A stretch of 64,000 bases of DNA from Verrucomicrobiia bacterium (GCA_030425385.1 JAUIAH010000034.1:1-64000); one strand, 5' to 3'; positions 1-8,971 are shown, numbered from the stretch's first letter. The notes: generated by a model not told the origin, from the letters alone. Numbers and translations: made by a program.

Positions 1-482
1 TCTCGCTGATCACCCCGGACATTGCTGCCCGAGGCGCTCCCTGCTGAAGCAGGACGCCATGCCAACGAGATCTCCCCAGGTAAGGGCACGAACCTCCACC
101 ACACGACCGCCTCATTTACCTCCGGAGTAGAACCGAACGGTTTCGCTGTGTTGTGCCAGCTCACCTGGCTCCGTCGGCCTCGTATGAGGTTCTTGTTCAT
201 CGGCCCATGGCTGTCGCCTAGTCTGCCTTCCCACGGTCGGTCGCCCTTCCGCAGGTTGACTTCGGCTAGTGCTTCTGATCACTACTTCGTTGAACGGATA
301 TTTCATGATGCATTCGGTTTCACACAGGGGACTTGAACCCCTTCTGGTTCGTGCCCATGCTGGGCACACACAAGGCGGCGCTGACCAACCCGCTACCGCT
401 CTGGAGTCGAAGTCGGGAGGTAAAGAGAAACCTAAACCTGAATCGGAGGTCCGCCCCCAGTAGCGGGTGGCAGGCCTCGGAC
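1..482. other. Non-coding or decayed stretch, no gene recognised
   Basis: No convincing coding sequence is visible. Open frames exist on both strands and overlap each other, as expected of decayed or structured non-coding DNA. A look-alike of a tRNA T-arm lies at 327-341 on the minus strand (four-pair GGGG/CCCC stem with a TTCAAGT loop), but there is no matching acceptor stem or anticodon arm. The stretch may be the remnant of a mobile element or of an earlier cassette, given the integron-like core site that follows; this is inference only. Confidence 0.3.
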
Positions 483-489
483 GTTATGC
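483..489 (+). other. Integron-like core site, left (GTTATGC)
   Basis: GTTATGC lies 7 nt before the ATG of the next gene and is the exact reverse complement of the GCATAAC that overlaps that gene's stop codon. This is the layout of an integron cassette, where the gene starts just after the 3' core of the preceding attC or attI site. The heptamer departs from the GTTRRRY consensus at one position, and no full attC partner is visible upstream, so the assignment is tentative. Confidence 0.3.
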
Positions 490-496
490 ATACGAC

Positions 497-1024
497 ATGA
501 ATATTTGGCGGGTGATTTTTATGTGTGCCGTATTAATCGGTTTACTCGCGTGCTCAAAACGCACGTATCACGTGGTAAATGCCATCATGGAGCCTACTAT
601 CCCAGCTGCCAGCAACGTGGTGGTTGACACGACGGCCTACGATACGCAGGGACCGATGCGGTGGGACGTAGTTGCATTCGAGCCCCCGGGATCAATTTTT
701 CCTGAAGCGGGGGCTCCCGATAAAGTGGAGGCAACGTGGATAATGAGGGTAGTCGCACTTCCGGGTGAAACGATTGACTTTGGGGGTGAGGAAATCCTCG
801 TGAATGACAATCGTCTTGAGGCACCTGAGCCTTTGGCAATGTTGAATTACAAGGGACTTGGTTCTCAGAAAGATCGCAGAATCGAAAAGACACGATACAC
901 GCTCGAAAGAGATGAATATTTTCTGTTAGGAGATGATTCCGTGAACTCCTACGACAGTCGCTTTTGGGGCCCAGTCAAAAGCAAGGCGATTGTCGGGCGG
1001 CTCCACGAGATTATAGGAAAATAG
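497..1024 (+). CDS. Signal peptidase I-like lipoprotein lacking the catalytic Ser and Lys
   Basis: About 175 residues. The start chosen is the ATG at 497; an in-frame GTG at 467 would place the GTTATGC core site inside the gene. The N-terminus is a short lipoprotein signal with lipobox LLAC (residues 13-16). The body follows the S26 signal peptidase order: box B reads NAIMEPTIPA (normally S-M-x-P-T), then VVAFEPPG, then box D MRVVALPGETI (normally K-R-V-V-G-L-P-G), then box E GDDSVNSYDSRFWGPV. The catalytic Ser before MEPT is Ile, and the catalytic Lys before RVV is Met, so it should not cleave peptides. It is probably a membrane-tethered pseudoenzyme, perhaps a binding protein. It stands alone between integron-like core sites and ahead of a transposase, which suggests horizontal gain. 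Confidence 0.75.
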   Translation: MNIWRVIFMCAVLIGLLACSKRTYHVVNAIMEPTIPAASNVVVDTTAYDTQGPMRWDVVAFEPPGSIFPEAGAPDKVEATWIMRVVALPGETIDFGGEEILVNDNRLEAPEPLAMLNYKGLGSQKDRRIEKTRYTLERDEYFLLGDDSVNSYDSRFWGPVKSKAIVGRLHEIIGK

Positions 1025-1087
1025 CATAACAACTAGGCTCGCATCGCAGCGACTAAAAGGAGCCTGCGTATGCAGCCCTTGTTGAAC
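1024..1087 (+). other. attC-like recombination site candidate
   Basis: The segment opens with GCATAAC, overlapping the upstream stop codon, and closes with GTTGAAC, which fits the GTTRRRY 3' core consensus. Between them is a partly self-complementary arm (AGGCTC at 1035-1040 with GAGCCT at 1060-1065). Size (64 bp) and position after a single gene match an attC site. The two outer cores are not good complements of each other, so this may be a decayed or chimeric site. Confidence 0.3.
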
Positions 1088-1269
1088 AACCCGCGATCGA
1101 ACTCCGTAAAGCGCTCCTAGCACGCTTGGAAAGACGTCCAGATTTCCCTATGGGATTTCTATTCGCCGGTACCCTGGCACTGTCCTATGTCGAAGCAGTG
1201 TTAAGGGACAGGAGTGTCGAAGCAGTGTTAAGGCGAAGAAAAGGAGTTATAAAGGGACAGGAGAAATAA
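1057..1269 (+). pseudogene. Headless open frame, possible gene remnant
   Basis: This frame is open for about 70 codons without a plausible start codon. Its first part (GCC at 1075 onward) translates to protein-like sequence containing AIELRKALLARLERRPDFP. It then runs into the direct repeats and GGGACAGGAG boxes before the transposase, so the 3' end of an unknown gene may have been cut by the element. The family was not recognised. Confidence 0.2.
1186..1262 (+). repeat. Short direct repeats ending in GGGACAGGAG at the left edge of RAYT copy 1
   Basis: GTCGAAGCAGTGTTAAGG occurs twice (about 1189-1206 and 1217-1234), and GGGACAGGAG occurs after the first copy and again at about 1254. The second transposase copy has the same layout: a locus-specific word repeated, each time ending in AAAGGGACAGG. 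The box therefore probably marks the left boundary of the element. Confidence 0.6.
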
Positions 1270-2612
1270 TGAGAAAGCAGTTGTCAAGATCAAGAGGTGG
1301 GTGTAGGTGCTGATTATGAGGAAGCCGCGTAGCATGTTGTTAGTCGAAGGGTCGCAGTGTTTTCACGTCGTGGTACGTGTCAATGGGCGGCATTTCCTGT
1401 TGGATGAGGAGGCGAAGGAGCGGTTTGCGACGCTGCTGCGGAAGGTGGAGCGCTTTGCGAACGTGACCGTGGTGACGTGGACGATGCTGGACAATCACCT
1501 GCATTTGGTGCTGCAGGTGCCGGAGACGATTGGGGTGGATGAGCTGCCGGAGGATGAGTTCTGGGCGCGGTTGAGTGCGTTGTATTCTCGGGAGGAGATG
1601 GATGCGATTCGGGCACGGATCGCGTCGTTTTATAAGCTGAATGGGGGAGCGACGGCGGTGGTGCAGGAGAAGGCGTATCGGCAGGACTTTGTGAATCGGA
1701 TGCATGATCTTTCGGAGTTTATGAAGACGCTTATGCAGCGGTTCACGGTGTGGTTCAACAGGCGTCATGAGCGGGTGGGGCGGCTTTGGGAACAGCGGTT
1801 TAAGAGTGTCGTGATTGAGGGTGGTTGGGACGCGTTGATGACGGTGGCGGGGTATGTGGATCTGAATGCGGTGCGTGCGGGGATGGTGGAGGATCCGAAG
1901 GATTATCGGTGGTGCGGCTATGCGGAGGCGGTGGCGGGGAAACAAGCGGCGCGGCGTGGGTTGGGCTTTCTGATGCAGGAGGAGGCGTTGCGCGAGGGGC
2001 GGGCGATTCCGAATTGGCGTGTGGTGGGGCGGGAGTATCGGCGAGTGCTATTTGGGATGGGGGAGGCGCAGGTGACGGCTACTGGAGAGGTGGTGCGGAA
2101 GGGGGCGTCTGCGGAAGCGGTGGCGGCGGTGCGTGAGAGTGGAGGGGAGCTGTCGTTGGCGGCGCTGTTGCGTTGTCGGGTGCGCTATTTCACGGATGGG
2201 GTGGTGATAGGGTCGAAAGGGTTTGTGGATGGGTTCTTTGAGGCGAAGCGGGAATACTTTGGACCGAAGCGGGCGGATGGAGGGCGGAAGATGCGTGGTG
2301 GGGATTGGGGAGAGTTGCGGTCGTTGCGTGACCTAAGGGAACGGTTGGAGTGATAGGGTCGGCTTTGCCGGAGAAATCAGAACGAGATTTGCGTTTGGAC
2401 CACAGATGACACAGATGGTCACAGATTGATGCGATCGGCATCGCCCTGGAATCTGCGGCAGGCCTGGTTGGGTTAAAGTGAGTGTTAGTAATCGCGGGAT
2501 GGATGCGGGTGGGAGGCAGAAAGATGAGGATGGATTGAACAGAAGAGAACGAAGCGGTGACTGCTAATGTCATTGGGGATCGATCGCGGCGTGGCAAGTG
2601 AGGTCGTCAGGG
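1250..2612 (+). mobile_element. RAYT element, copy 1 with conserved flanks
   Basis: The similarity to the second copy extends beyond the gene. On the left it begins at the AAAGGGACAGGAG box (about 1251). On the right it includes the CGGC-TTT-GCCG hairpin (2360-2370), a GGACCACAGATGACACAGA stretch, one unit of TGGTCACAGA (2414-2423), and a GATGGATTGAACAGAAG stretch, ending near GTCGTCAGGGATCTCACAG. The boundaries are by eye from the two copies. Confidence 0.6.
1316..2353 (+). CDS. REP-associated tyrosine transposase (RAYT, Y1_Tnp family), copy 1
   Basis: 345 residues from the ATG at 1316 (a GTG at 1307 is also possible). The Y1_Tnp/IS200-like fold is shown by the HUH motif in MLDNHLHLVLQV (about residue 60), by WFNRRHERVGRLWEQRFKS near residue 150, and by YVDLNAVRAGMVEDPKDYRWCGY, which carries the candidate catalytic Tyr and the typical RAYT tail motif. 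RAYTs cut and join single-stranded DNA at REP hairpins. A CGGC-TTT-GCCG hairpin lies directly after the stop in both copies. The protein matches the copy at 45361-46398 almost residue for residue. The coding strand is rich in G at third positions, unlike the neighbouring genes. Confidence 0.9.
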   Translation: MRKPRSMLLVEGSQCFHVVVRVNGRHFLLDEEAKERFATLLRKVERFANVTVVTWTMLDNHLHLVLQVPETIGVDELPEDEFWARLSALYSREEMDAIRARIASFYKLNGGATAVVQEKAYRQDFVNRMHDLSEFMKTLMQRFTVWFNRRHERVGRLWEQRFKSVVIEGGWDALMTVAGYVDLNAVRAGMVEDPKDYRWCGYAEAVAGKQAARRGLGFLMQEEALREGRAIPNWRVVGREYRRVLFGMGEAQVTATGEVVRKGASAEAVAAVRESGGELSLAALLRCRVRYFTDGVVIGSKGFVDGFFEAKREYFGPKRADGGRKMRGGDWGELRSLRDLRERLE

Positions 2613-2941
2613 ATCTCACAGCGGACTAGAAGTTCTTCTGAGATTACCTTCGAGCGGCACCTGAGGGAGTCGTTGCGAATCAAGTCTCGTCCCGTGAGTC
2701 TGTCAGTTTGTTCGTAAGCGTTAAGGTGCAGAATATTCACAATCGGCGAGGAGAAGAGGGGCGCCAGCACGGCCCCAGTTGCCGCTTGATGATCACCTTT
2801 GGTTCCCCTACAAATTGGACGCAGTTGACCACTCTCATGGTCTGAGTTTCTGGGGATGATTTCTAACTACCTACAACTCCAACCAGGCCGAAAAGCTTCT
2901 CGTCGAGAGTGGCCACTGGTCCTAGACGTTTGCCACAGAAC
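2613..2941. other. Intergenic stretch without a recognised gene
   Basis: About 330 nt between the right edge of the RAYT element and the next gene. No coding frame with a sensible start, no tRNA and no strong hairpin is seen. Confidence 0.4.
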
Positions 2942-3289
2942 ATGCACTCCGACCAAATCCCGTTTGTGATCTTTTCGGGGCTGGCGCTGGCGGCAGGGCT
3001 TTACCTCTTTCGATCTTCGAAGCTTACCGCATCCCTCTTCATGGGTGCCGGGATTCTCCCTACACTCGGAGCCCTGAGTAACTCGAACCGTTGGCCCATA
3101 CCCTTCCCAGTGGAACTCGCGATGATTCTCGGAGGTGTCGTGTTCTTGATCGGGCTCTCGGTCTTCGTCGGAGCAACCAAGAATTTCAAGCAACGATCAT
3201 TGATTCCGTTTTGGCTGACCGCTGTTCCATCGATGCTCCTGGGTCTATGGATCGCGGCCTCGACGGTCGGGCTCGCCAATCTCCCTTAA
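2942..3289 (+). CDS. Small four-helix membrane protein of unknown function
   Basis: 115 residues from the ATG at 2942; the frame is open 33 nt further upstream but that part looks non-coding. Four hydrophobic stretches suit membrane helices: about residues 7-25, 29-45, 57-78 and 88-110. No polar or metal-binding motif suggests an activity. Its 3' end overlaps by 4 nt the end of the gene on the opposite strand (convergent). Family not recognised. Confidence 0.55.
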   Translation: MHSDQIPFVIFSGLALAAGLYLFRSSKLTASLFMGAGILPTLGALSNSNRWPIPFPVELAMILGGVVFLIGLSVFVGATKNFKQRSLIPFWLTAVPSMLLGLWIAASTVGLANLP

Positions 3290-3672
3290 ACCAATCGGCG
3301 AGGTTCGTCATCGGCTTTGGAGAGGTAGTAATAGCGCGTCATTTCCTTTTTTCCATTTGGATGTTGGGCTGCTACTATCCATTTCGAATCTTCACCAACG
3401 GCAATCACCTCGTGCATCGCTCGACCGTGACCGCCGCCATCCTCTAAAGTGATTGATAGCCATCGTTCATTATCGATCCATCCTATGGCATACTCGCCGC
3501 TCTTCCAATGGGTGCCTGAGTCACCGCTTGTCAGAAACAAGCTCACACCTGCGACGGCTACGATCAGAAGAAGTGACTGTTTCAGTCGGCACTTGGTTTT
3601 TCGGCGAGCTGATGCCTGGGTGCGATCTTTGAATCTGACAACTGCTATACTGCTCGCGATGGATGATTTCAC
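3286..3672 (-). CDS. Hypothetical membrane-anchored or exported protein
   Basis: 128 residues, GTG start at 3672, overlapping the stop of the upstream FG-GAP gene as GTGA, so it is probably translationally coupled to it. A basic N-terminus (residues 1-30) is followed by one hydrophobic helix (about 31-48, QSLLLIVAVAGVSLFL) and a soluble domain containing GEYAIGWIDNERWLSITLEDGGG. Family not recognised. The coupling implies a role linked to the large lipoprotein upstream. Confidence 0.55.
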   Translation of the reverse strand: MKSSIASSIAVVRFKDRTQASARRKTKCRLKQSLLLIVAVAGVSLFLTSGDSGTHWKSGEYAIGWIDNERWLSITLEDGGGHGRAMHEVIAVGEDSKWIVAAQHPNGKKEMTRYYYLSKADDEPRRLV

Positions 3673-6257
3673 TTGAGAGAGGCGTCCCGAAAGACGTTCT
3701 TCTCTACAAAGAGATCGCGGCAGGATTGGAGTTGATCTAACAGCTGGCCTTTAGGAGCGAGTGCCAAAGCTTGGTCGACCGTCTCGGTGGCTTTCTCAAA
3801 GGCGCCGGTAGCTGCTTGAGTGATTGATAGAGTGAGTAGGTATTCGGGATTCTGGTGTTCTGTCTTGCGGCAGGCCACAGTGGCGAGACGATTGGCCAGG
3901 TCTTCATCGCGCATCGATTTCTGGGGATGAGCCGAGCGTATCCAGGCGAAGCCATTGCTCGCCCCGGGATGATTGGCGGCGTATTTGAGGGCGCGGGCGT
4001 AGGTGCGCACGGCTTCCGAGGCGCGGCCGAGACGTTGCAGGGCACGGCCGCGATCACAATGATAGTCGGCATTCTCGGGCTCTAAGGCTAGGAGCTGATC
4101 GAGTAATGATAGGGCGGCTTCTGCGTTTCCTTGAGACCAATGGTGCTGCCGCAGTTTCTGTAAGGTGGGTAGATGCTTGGGTGCTTGCGCGAGGATGGTT
4201 TCCCACTGAGATACCGCGGCCTCCGTGCGTCCTAAGGTTTCCAAATAGTCAGTGAAGGCTAGGCGAAGAGTGAGATCGCTGGGGCGTTGGTCGAGGGCTT
4301 GGCGATAGATTTCAATGGCTGCGTCGGCCTGGCCGCGTTCGCGGAGAAGGGTGGCCATGGCAATGTCGCGCTGAGCGGCCATTTCCTCCGACAAGAGATG
4401 GGGGCGCCATTGGCGATCCATGGTGTTGACCTGTTGGAGATAGGCCGCGGCCTGATCGACAGCTCCGCGGTCCATGAGGAGGGCGCAGAGGCGCTGAGGG
4501 TCGGGCACGGGGACGGGGGACCACCAGCGGCCGGGAAAGGGGACGCCAGCTTGTCGGCGGGTGGCCCCGTCGGCAATGAGCAGGGGCAAATCACCCCTTA
4601 CCAAGTCTGGATCTACTGGGCCTTTGTAGAGGGCTTTGACGTACCCTTGGGCATCGAGGAGGAACGCGCTCGGGACGGGGAGCGTTTCTTTGTAGTCGAG
4701 GGAGGCTTGTTGAAAGAGATCGATGAGGTGAAGGGATTCCAAACTGAGAGTGAGCGTGCGGAATGGGCCTGACAGATTGGCGAGCATGGTGTCTGCCTCT
4801 GCGTTGCTGGGCGTCACTTCAGCTAGGATGATTTCCAGGTCATTCTCCGGAAACGTCTCCGCCAACCAGGTGCGCAAATCGTCTACGGAAGGCCCCCAAT
4901 CAGCCGCCCAGAGTTTGAGTAGGGTCGGCTTGCCGGTCAACGCGAGCGTTTCGTGCACGGGGTGGGGGAATGGCAATCCTTGGGGAAGAATGATGCGCAC
5001 GGTGGATGCGTGAGGGGCGTCTTCCACCTTGGGATCTCTCAAGTCGGCGGGTGGGCTGGGTTTCCAAGGCACCGCGTCTGCTCGTCCTTGGCGTAATTGA
5101 TAGAAGCTGTTGAGAGCGAGGTCTGCGAACGTTTGTTCCTCGCCTCCTGGCCAGACGACTGTTGCGGTTGCGGCTTCGTCCGGTGGCAAGCCTTGGAAGG
5201 TGAGCCAGGAAGAACTCTGTGAGCGGACGACGTGCCCTGCGTGGCGCCTTTGCGTGTGCCCATGGATGGTGACGGTGGCCCCAATGGCTTCACGCGATGT
5301 GGTGCGGCCGTTGCCTAACAAGTGCACGCTAACAAAGTTGGTGGTGGGGGCGTTATTGAGCAGTAGTTGCACCCGAGGTGCGCCTCGTCTGGCGATCCAG
5401 GTATCAGCGTCACCATCGAAATCCCAGTCCATGGTGGCGAGGGCGCGCGCATCGTCGGGGAGCGGGAACTCGGCGGCTGTCTCCAAGGGCTGTGGCTCTA
5501 ACAGCGTTGCCGAATCGGAAGCGGACACTGGGCCTTCATCGACAAAGGACCATTCGCGGTCTTGGCGGATCCATCGACGATTCTCACCGATGGCCCAGAG
5601 ATCTAGATCACCGTCTCCATCGTGATCGCTGGCCTGGAGTGTGGTGGTTGGCTCGGTGAGGGATAATGCTTGTCTCACGGTGAAATGGCCGCGGCCCTCG
5701 TTCTCCATGAGGAGAAGCTGATCTGCGGCGACCACGGCGAGATCGGTCACCCCATTATCATCAAAGTCTAGGAAGAGCGCGCAGGGTGAGGCGTCGAGCC
5801 AGTCTGCGCCTGAGGCTTCGGACATGTCGGCGAAGCTGCCGTTGGGTTCACGGAGAAAGAGCCGGTTCGGAAGACCGCCTGGCATGCAGAGATAGAGATC
5901 ATCTAGCAGATCTCCATCCACATCGCCCAGGGCCAGTCCATGGGCTGCCTCCGAATCAATCCCGTGAGCCTTTGCTAACCGCTCTCGCCAGAAATCGTGG
6001 CCGCGGAGCAGGTGGGCCGTGAAGGCGTGATTCTTGCCAAGCACTGCACCTGTCCGGTCCGCATGGCCAGGGGTGATGGTAAGTGCTTTGTCCTCAATGC
6101 GTTTTGCAGGCTTCTCTGCGCTTGCGTCCATCAACGCGGTGATGGGACGCATCACGCTCATCGGAGCCGTGGGAGGGGATTCCGTCGTCGGCACAGTGTC
6201 GTCCCCTCGGTGACAAGCCGAGATAGCAATCGCGACGATCAGCCAAAGGCGCTGCAT
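3669..6257 (-). CDS. FG-GAP/ASPIC lipoprotein with thioredoxin-like and TPR domains
   Basis: 862 residues. The signal has lipobox AISAC near residue 15. An FG-GAP/VCBS beta-propeller region follows, with Ca-binding motifs such as GDVDGDLLDDLYL, FDDNGVTDLAV and DHDGDGDLDLWA (about 115-230) and DWDFDGDADTW. An ASPIC/UnbV domain (about 295-385) ends in ATVVWPGGEEQTF. A segment resembling a thioredoxin/redoxin fold (about 410-560, PTLLKLWAADWGPSVDDLRTWL) lacks the usual C-x-x-C. The C-terminal third carries TPR repeats. Proteins of this CRTAC1-like type are abundant in Planctomycetes and Verrucomicrobia; their exact function is unknown, probably extracytoplasmic binding. The domain order is seen; the role is inference. 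A relative lies at 58303-60882. Confidence 0.85.
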   Translation of the reverse strand: MQRLWLIVAIAISACHRGDDTVPTTESPPTAPMSVMRPITALMDASAEKPAKRIEDKALTITPGHADRTGAVLGKNHAFTAHLLRGHDFWRERLAKAHGIDSEAAHGLALGDVDGDLLDDLYLCMPGGLPNRLFLREPNGSFADMSEASGADWLDASPCALFLDFDDNGVTDLAVVAADQLLLMENEGRGHFTVRQALSLTEPTTTLQASDHDGDGDLDLWAIGENRRWIRQDREWSFVDEGPVSASDSATLLEPQPLETAAEFPLPDDARALATMDWDFDGDADTWIARRGAPRVQLLLNNAPTTNFVSVHLLGNGRTTSREAIGATVTIHGHTQRRHAGHVVRSQSSSWLTFQGLPPDEAATATVVWPGGEEQTFADLALNSFYQLRQGRADAVPWKPSPPADLRDPKVEDAPHASTVRIILPQGLPFPHPVHETLALTGKPTLLKLWAADWGPSVDDLRTWLAETFPENDLEIILAEVTPSNAEADTMLANLSGPFRTLTLSLESLHLIDLFQQASLDYKETLPVPSAFLLDAQGYVKALYKGPVDPDLVRGDLPLLIADGATRRQAGVPFPGRWWSPVPVPDPQRLCALLMDRGAVDQAAAYLQQVNTMDRQWRPHLLSEEMAAQRDIAMATLLRERGQADAAIEIYRQALDQRPSDLTLRLAFTDYLETLGRTEAAVSQWETILAQAPKHLPTLQKLRQHHWSQGNAEAALSLLDQLLALEPENADYHCDRGRALQRLGRASEAVRTYARALKYAANHPGASNGFAWIRSAHPQKSMRDEDLANRLATVACRKTEHQNPEYLLTLSITQAATGAFEKATETVDQALALAPKGQLLDQLQSCRDLFVEKNVFRDASLK

Positions 6258-6569
6258 TGCCAGAGTCTGGCGCTTTCCTCGCGCCCAGCAACAGGAAGTT
6301 CGTCAGGATCAAGGAGTTTGCTTATTTCTGAGGAGGCTTAAATTTGGACTTGCCCGATCGGTGGGTGAACTCGAACCGATAGAGGACGGATCACCTGCCA
6401 ACTCACTGGAATTGCGATTGCCGCGATGGTGAGACCGATCGCCTGCCACTCGGTCAATCCGATAGAGATGGCGAATGCCAAGACAACGGTTGCCCGACTA
6501 CCGTGGAGACTTGCCTTAGCACGAGTGATCGTGACAACCGGTGCGCTTCATTCTGTCGTTGTGTTTGGT
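6258..6569. other. Intergenic stretch, one weak open frame
   Basis: About 310 nt between two minus-strand genes. On the minus strand, 6338 to about 6546 is open and encodes a hydrophobic stretch (VVLAFAISIGLTEWQAIGLTIAAIAI in part), but no ATG or GTG start precedes it. It may be a small membrane protein starting at TTG or a decayed gene. No terminator was recognised after pyrG. Confidence 0.3.
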
Positions 6570-8216
6570 TTACCCTAACGGAAGTTCACTGCTCTTAAGG
6601 AGCGCTTCGACGAATCCTCGGAAGAGGGGGTGGGGATGGTTGGGTTTGGATAGGAATTCTGGGTGGAACTGGACGGCGATGAAGAATGGGTGCTCTTCGA
6701 TTTCGACGATTTCGGCGAGGGTGCCATCGGGAGAAGTACCTGAAATGGTCAGTCCATGGTCATCGAGGACGTGCTTGTAGTCAGGATTCACTTCGTAGCG
6801 ATGCCGATGACGTTCCGTGATCGTCGCGCTTTGATAGAGTTCGTAGGCGCGCGTGTTTGGTTTGAGATCCGTGATCCAGGTGCCCAGGCGCATGGAACCG
6901 CCTTTCTGGTCGACGTCTTTCTGATCCTCTAGCAAACAGACGACCAAATGAGGCGACTGCGGGTCAAATTCCTGGCTGTTGGCACCTTCTAGTCCGCACA
7001 CATGGCGGGCGTATTCAATGGTGGCGATTTGCATGCCAAGGCAGATGCCGAGATAGGGCAACTTGGTTTCACGCGCGAAGCGCGCGGCGGCGATCTTGCC
7101 TTCGATGCCGCGGTCGCCGAAGCCGCCTGGGATGAGGACGCCGCCCACACTGCTCAAGTAGGCTTCGGCTCCGTGCTTCTCGATGTCTTCGGCATCGATC
7201 CTGACAATTTCTAAACCACAATCGAGGTAGGCGCCTGCGTGGGTGAGGGCCTCGTAGATGCTTTTGTAGGCGTCTTGGAGCTCGATGTATTTCCCGACGA
7301 CTGCCAGCTTGACGTGATGCGAGGGGCTGATGATCCGATCCACAAACTGTTCCCAATCGGTGAGATCGGGGCGCTCCGTTTCGAGGCGAAGGAGATCACA
7401 GGTGATCCGATCGAGCCGTTCTTTGCGCAATTCTAACGGAAGCTCATAGATACTGTGCTTCATGTCGATGGCCTGGATAACGGCCCGTTGATCGACGTTG
7501 CAGAACATGGAGATCTTGCGGCGCATGTCCTCATCGAGTTCATGCTCGGTGCGGCAGATGATGATGTCAGGCTGGATTCCGAGGGATTGCATGCGGGCCA
7601 CGCTTTGTTGCGTGGGCTTTGTCTTCAGTTCGCCTGCGGCGGCGATGAAGGGGACGAGGGTGCAGTGAATGAAGATGACGTTCTCCTTGCCATTCTCCAG
7701 GGCAAATTGACGCATGGCTTCGAGAAATGGCAGCCCTTCGATATCGCCAATGGTCCCACCGATCTCCGTGATGATCACATCGGGGTTCTGAGCTTTGGCC
7801 ACATCATGGATGCGCTGCTTCACTTCATCGGTCACGTGCGGGATCACTTGCACGGTGGCGCCCAGGTAGTCGCCACGGCGTTCTTTCTCTAGCACCAATT
7901 CATAGATCTGACCGCTGGTGAGATTGTTGTTCTTGGTGAGATTGCCGCTGGTGAAGCGTTCGTAGTGCCCAAGGTCCAGGTCAGTCTCGGCTCCGTCGTC
8001 TAACACATACACTTCGCCGTGTTGGAAGGGGCTCATGGTGCCTGGATCCACGTTGAGATAGGGATCGAACTTCTGCAGGACCACGCGCAGACCGCGATAC
8101 TCGAGGAGTGTGCCCAACGATGCTGCGGCGAGGCCTTTCCCCAGGGAACTGACGACGCCTCCGGTCACGAAGATGTACTTCGTGGGACGCTCGCGTTTCG
8201 ATTCGTCCGTGCTCAT
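6570..8216 (-). CDS. pyrG: CTP synthase
   Basis: 548 residues, ATG at 8216 overlapping the kdsB stop as ATGA; the frame is open further upstream inside kdsB but that is not part of the protein. The enzyme makes CTP from UTP, ATP and glutamine. The N-terminal synthetase domain starts with FVTGGVVSSLGKGLAAASLG and has PYLNVDPGTMSPFQHGEVYV and ITEIGGTIGDIEG. The C-terminal class I amidotransferase has PGGFGDRG, the nucleophile in LGICLGMQ and the His-Glu pair in VQFHPEF. Length matches the family. It follows kdsB, whose product uses CTP, so the cluster couples CTP supply to CMP-Kdo formation. Confidence 0.97.
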   Translation of the reverse strand: MSTDESKRERPTKYIFVTGGVVSSLGKGLAAASLGTLLEYRGLRVVLQKFDPYLNVDPGTMSPFQHGEVYVLDDGAETDLDLGHYERFTSGNLTKNNNLTSGQIYELVLEKERRGDYLGATVQVIPHVTDEVKQRIHDVAKAQNPDVIITEIGGTIGDIEGLPFLEAMRQFALENGKENVIFIHCTLVPFIAAAGELKTKPTQQSVARMQSLGIQPDIIICRTEHELDEDMRRKISMFCNVDQRAVIQAIDMKHSIYELPLELRKERLDRITCDLLRLETERPDLTDWEQFVDRIISPSHHVKLAVVGKYIELQDAYKSIYEALTHAGAYLDCGLEIVRIDAEDIEKHGAEAYLSSVGGVLIPGGFGDRGIEGKIAAARFARETKLPYLGICLGMQIATIEYARHVCGLEGANSQEFDPQSPHLVVCLLEDQKDVDQKGGSMRLGTWITDLKPNTRAYELYQSATITERHRHRYEVNPDYKHVLDDHGLTISGTSPDGTLAEIVEIEEHPFFIAVQFHPEFLSKPNHPHPLFRGFVEALLKSSELPLG

Positions 8217-8965
8217 GAGGTCGCGTGCTGATGGGCTAAGATTGCTTTCTCTACTTGCGCTGCTTGCTCCGGTGTGTCGACGCCGACGGCTTCGTCTTCG
8301 GTCACGACCACCGCGATGGTGGTGCCATTCTCCATGGCGCGCAATTGCTCCAACTGTTCTGTTTGTTCCAAGGGGGTAGGTTCCCAGCGGACATACTCTA
8401 ACAGGAAAGCCTTGGAGTATCCGTATATCCCTTGATGCCGGTACCAGGTGGCCCCTGGGTGGCATTCTCGCCGATGAGGAATCACACTACGGGAAAAGTA
8501 GAGGGCTTCTTGCCGTTTGTTAAGCACGACTTTGACAATATTCGGATTGGCGATGGCGTCCTCATCCGTGAGCGGGCTGGCCGCGGTGATCATGGCGAGC
8601 GTGGATTCCTCGCGGAGGCGCCTGGCTAACGTATCGACCAAGGCGGGAGATATGAGCGGTTCATCGCCCTGAATGTTCACCACATGCGTGCAGTGATCGT
8701 AGTTGCTCGCGGCCTCGGCGATCCGGTCAGATCCACTTGGGTGGTCATCTCGCGTGAGACACACCTCAGCGCCGAAGGCAATCGCTGCGCTAGCGATGCG
8801 GTGATCATCCGTGGCCACGACCACATGGCTGAGTTCCTCACACTGCTGGCACCGTTCCCAGACGTGCTGGATGAGCGGCTTGCCTGCCAGCATGTGTAGG
8901 GGCTTGCCTGGGAAGCGCGTGGAGGCCCAGCGCGCGGGAATGAATCCGTATACTTTTGTTTCCAT
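8213..8965 (-). CDS. kdsB: 3-deoxy-manno-octulosonate cytidylyltransferase
   Basis: 250 residues. It activates Kdo with CTP to give CMP-Kdo for lipid A-core synthesis in the cytoplasm. Family motifs are present: IPARWASTRFPGKPL at the N-terminus (nucleotide binding), VVVATDD near residue 50, HPSGSDRIAEA, NIQGDEPLI (metal/substrate), and YRHQGIYGYSKAFL with PLEQTEQLEQLR toward the C-terminus. It is preceded by the heptose kinase gene with a 6-nt gap and overlaps pyrG by 4 nt, so the three are one operon. Confidence 0.96.
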   Translation of the reverse strand: METKVYGFIPARWASTRFPGKPLHMLAGKPLIQHVWERCQQCEELSHVVVATDDHRIASAAIAFGAEVCLTRDDHPSGSDRIAEAASNYDHCTHVVNIQGDEPLISPALVDTLARRLREESTLAMITAASPLTDEDAIANPNIVKVVLNKRQEALYFSRSVIPHRRECHPGATWYRHQGIYGYSKAFLLEYVRWEPTPLEQTEQLEQLRAMENGTTIAVVVTEDEAVGVDTPEQAAQVEKAILAHQHATS

Positions 8966-8971
8966 GTTAGT

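Noticed and set aside
327-341. tRNA T-arm look-alike (GGGG-TTCAAGT-CCCC on the minus strand)
   Set aside because: No acceptor stem, D-arm or anticodon arm can be built around it, so it is not called a tRNA.
1340-1945. Long minus-strand open frame opposite RAYT copy 1 (also 45385-46467 opposite copy 2)
   Set aside because: It is the antisense shadow of a gene with strongly biased third positions; the translation is low-complexity His/Pro/Arg.
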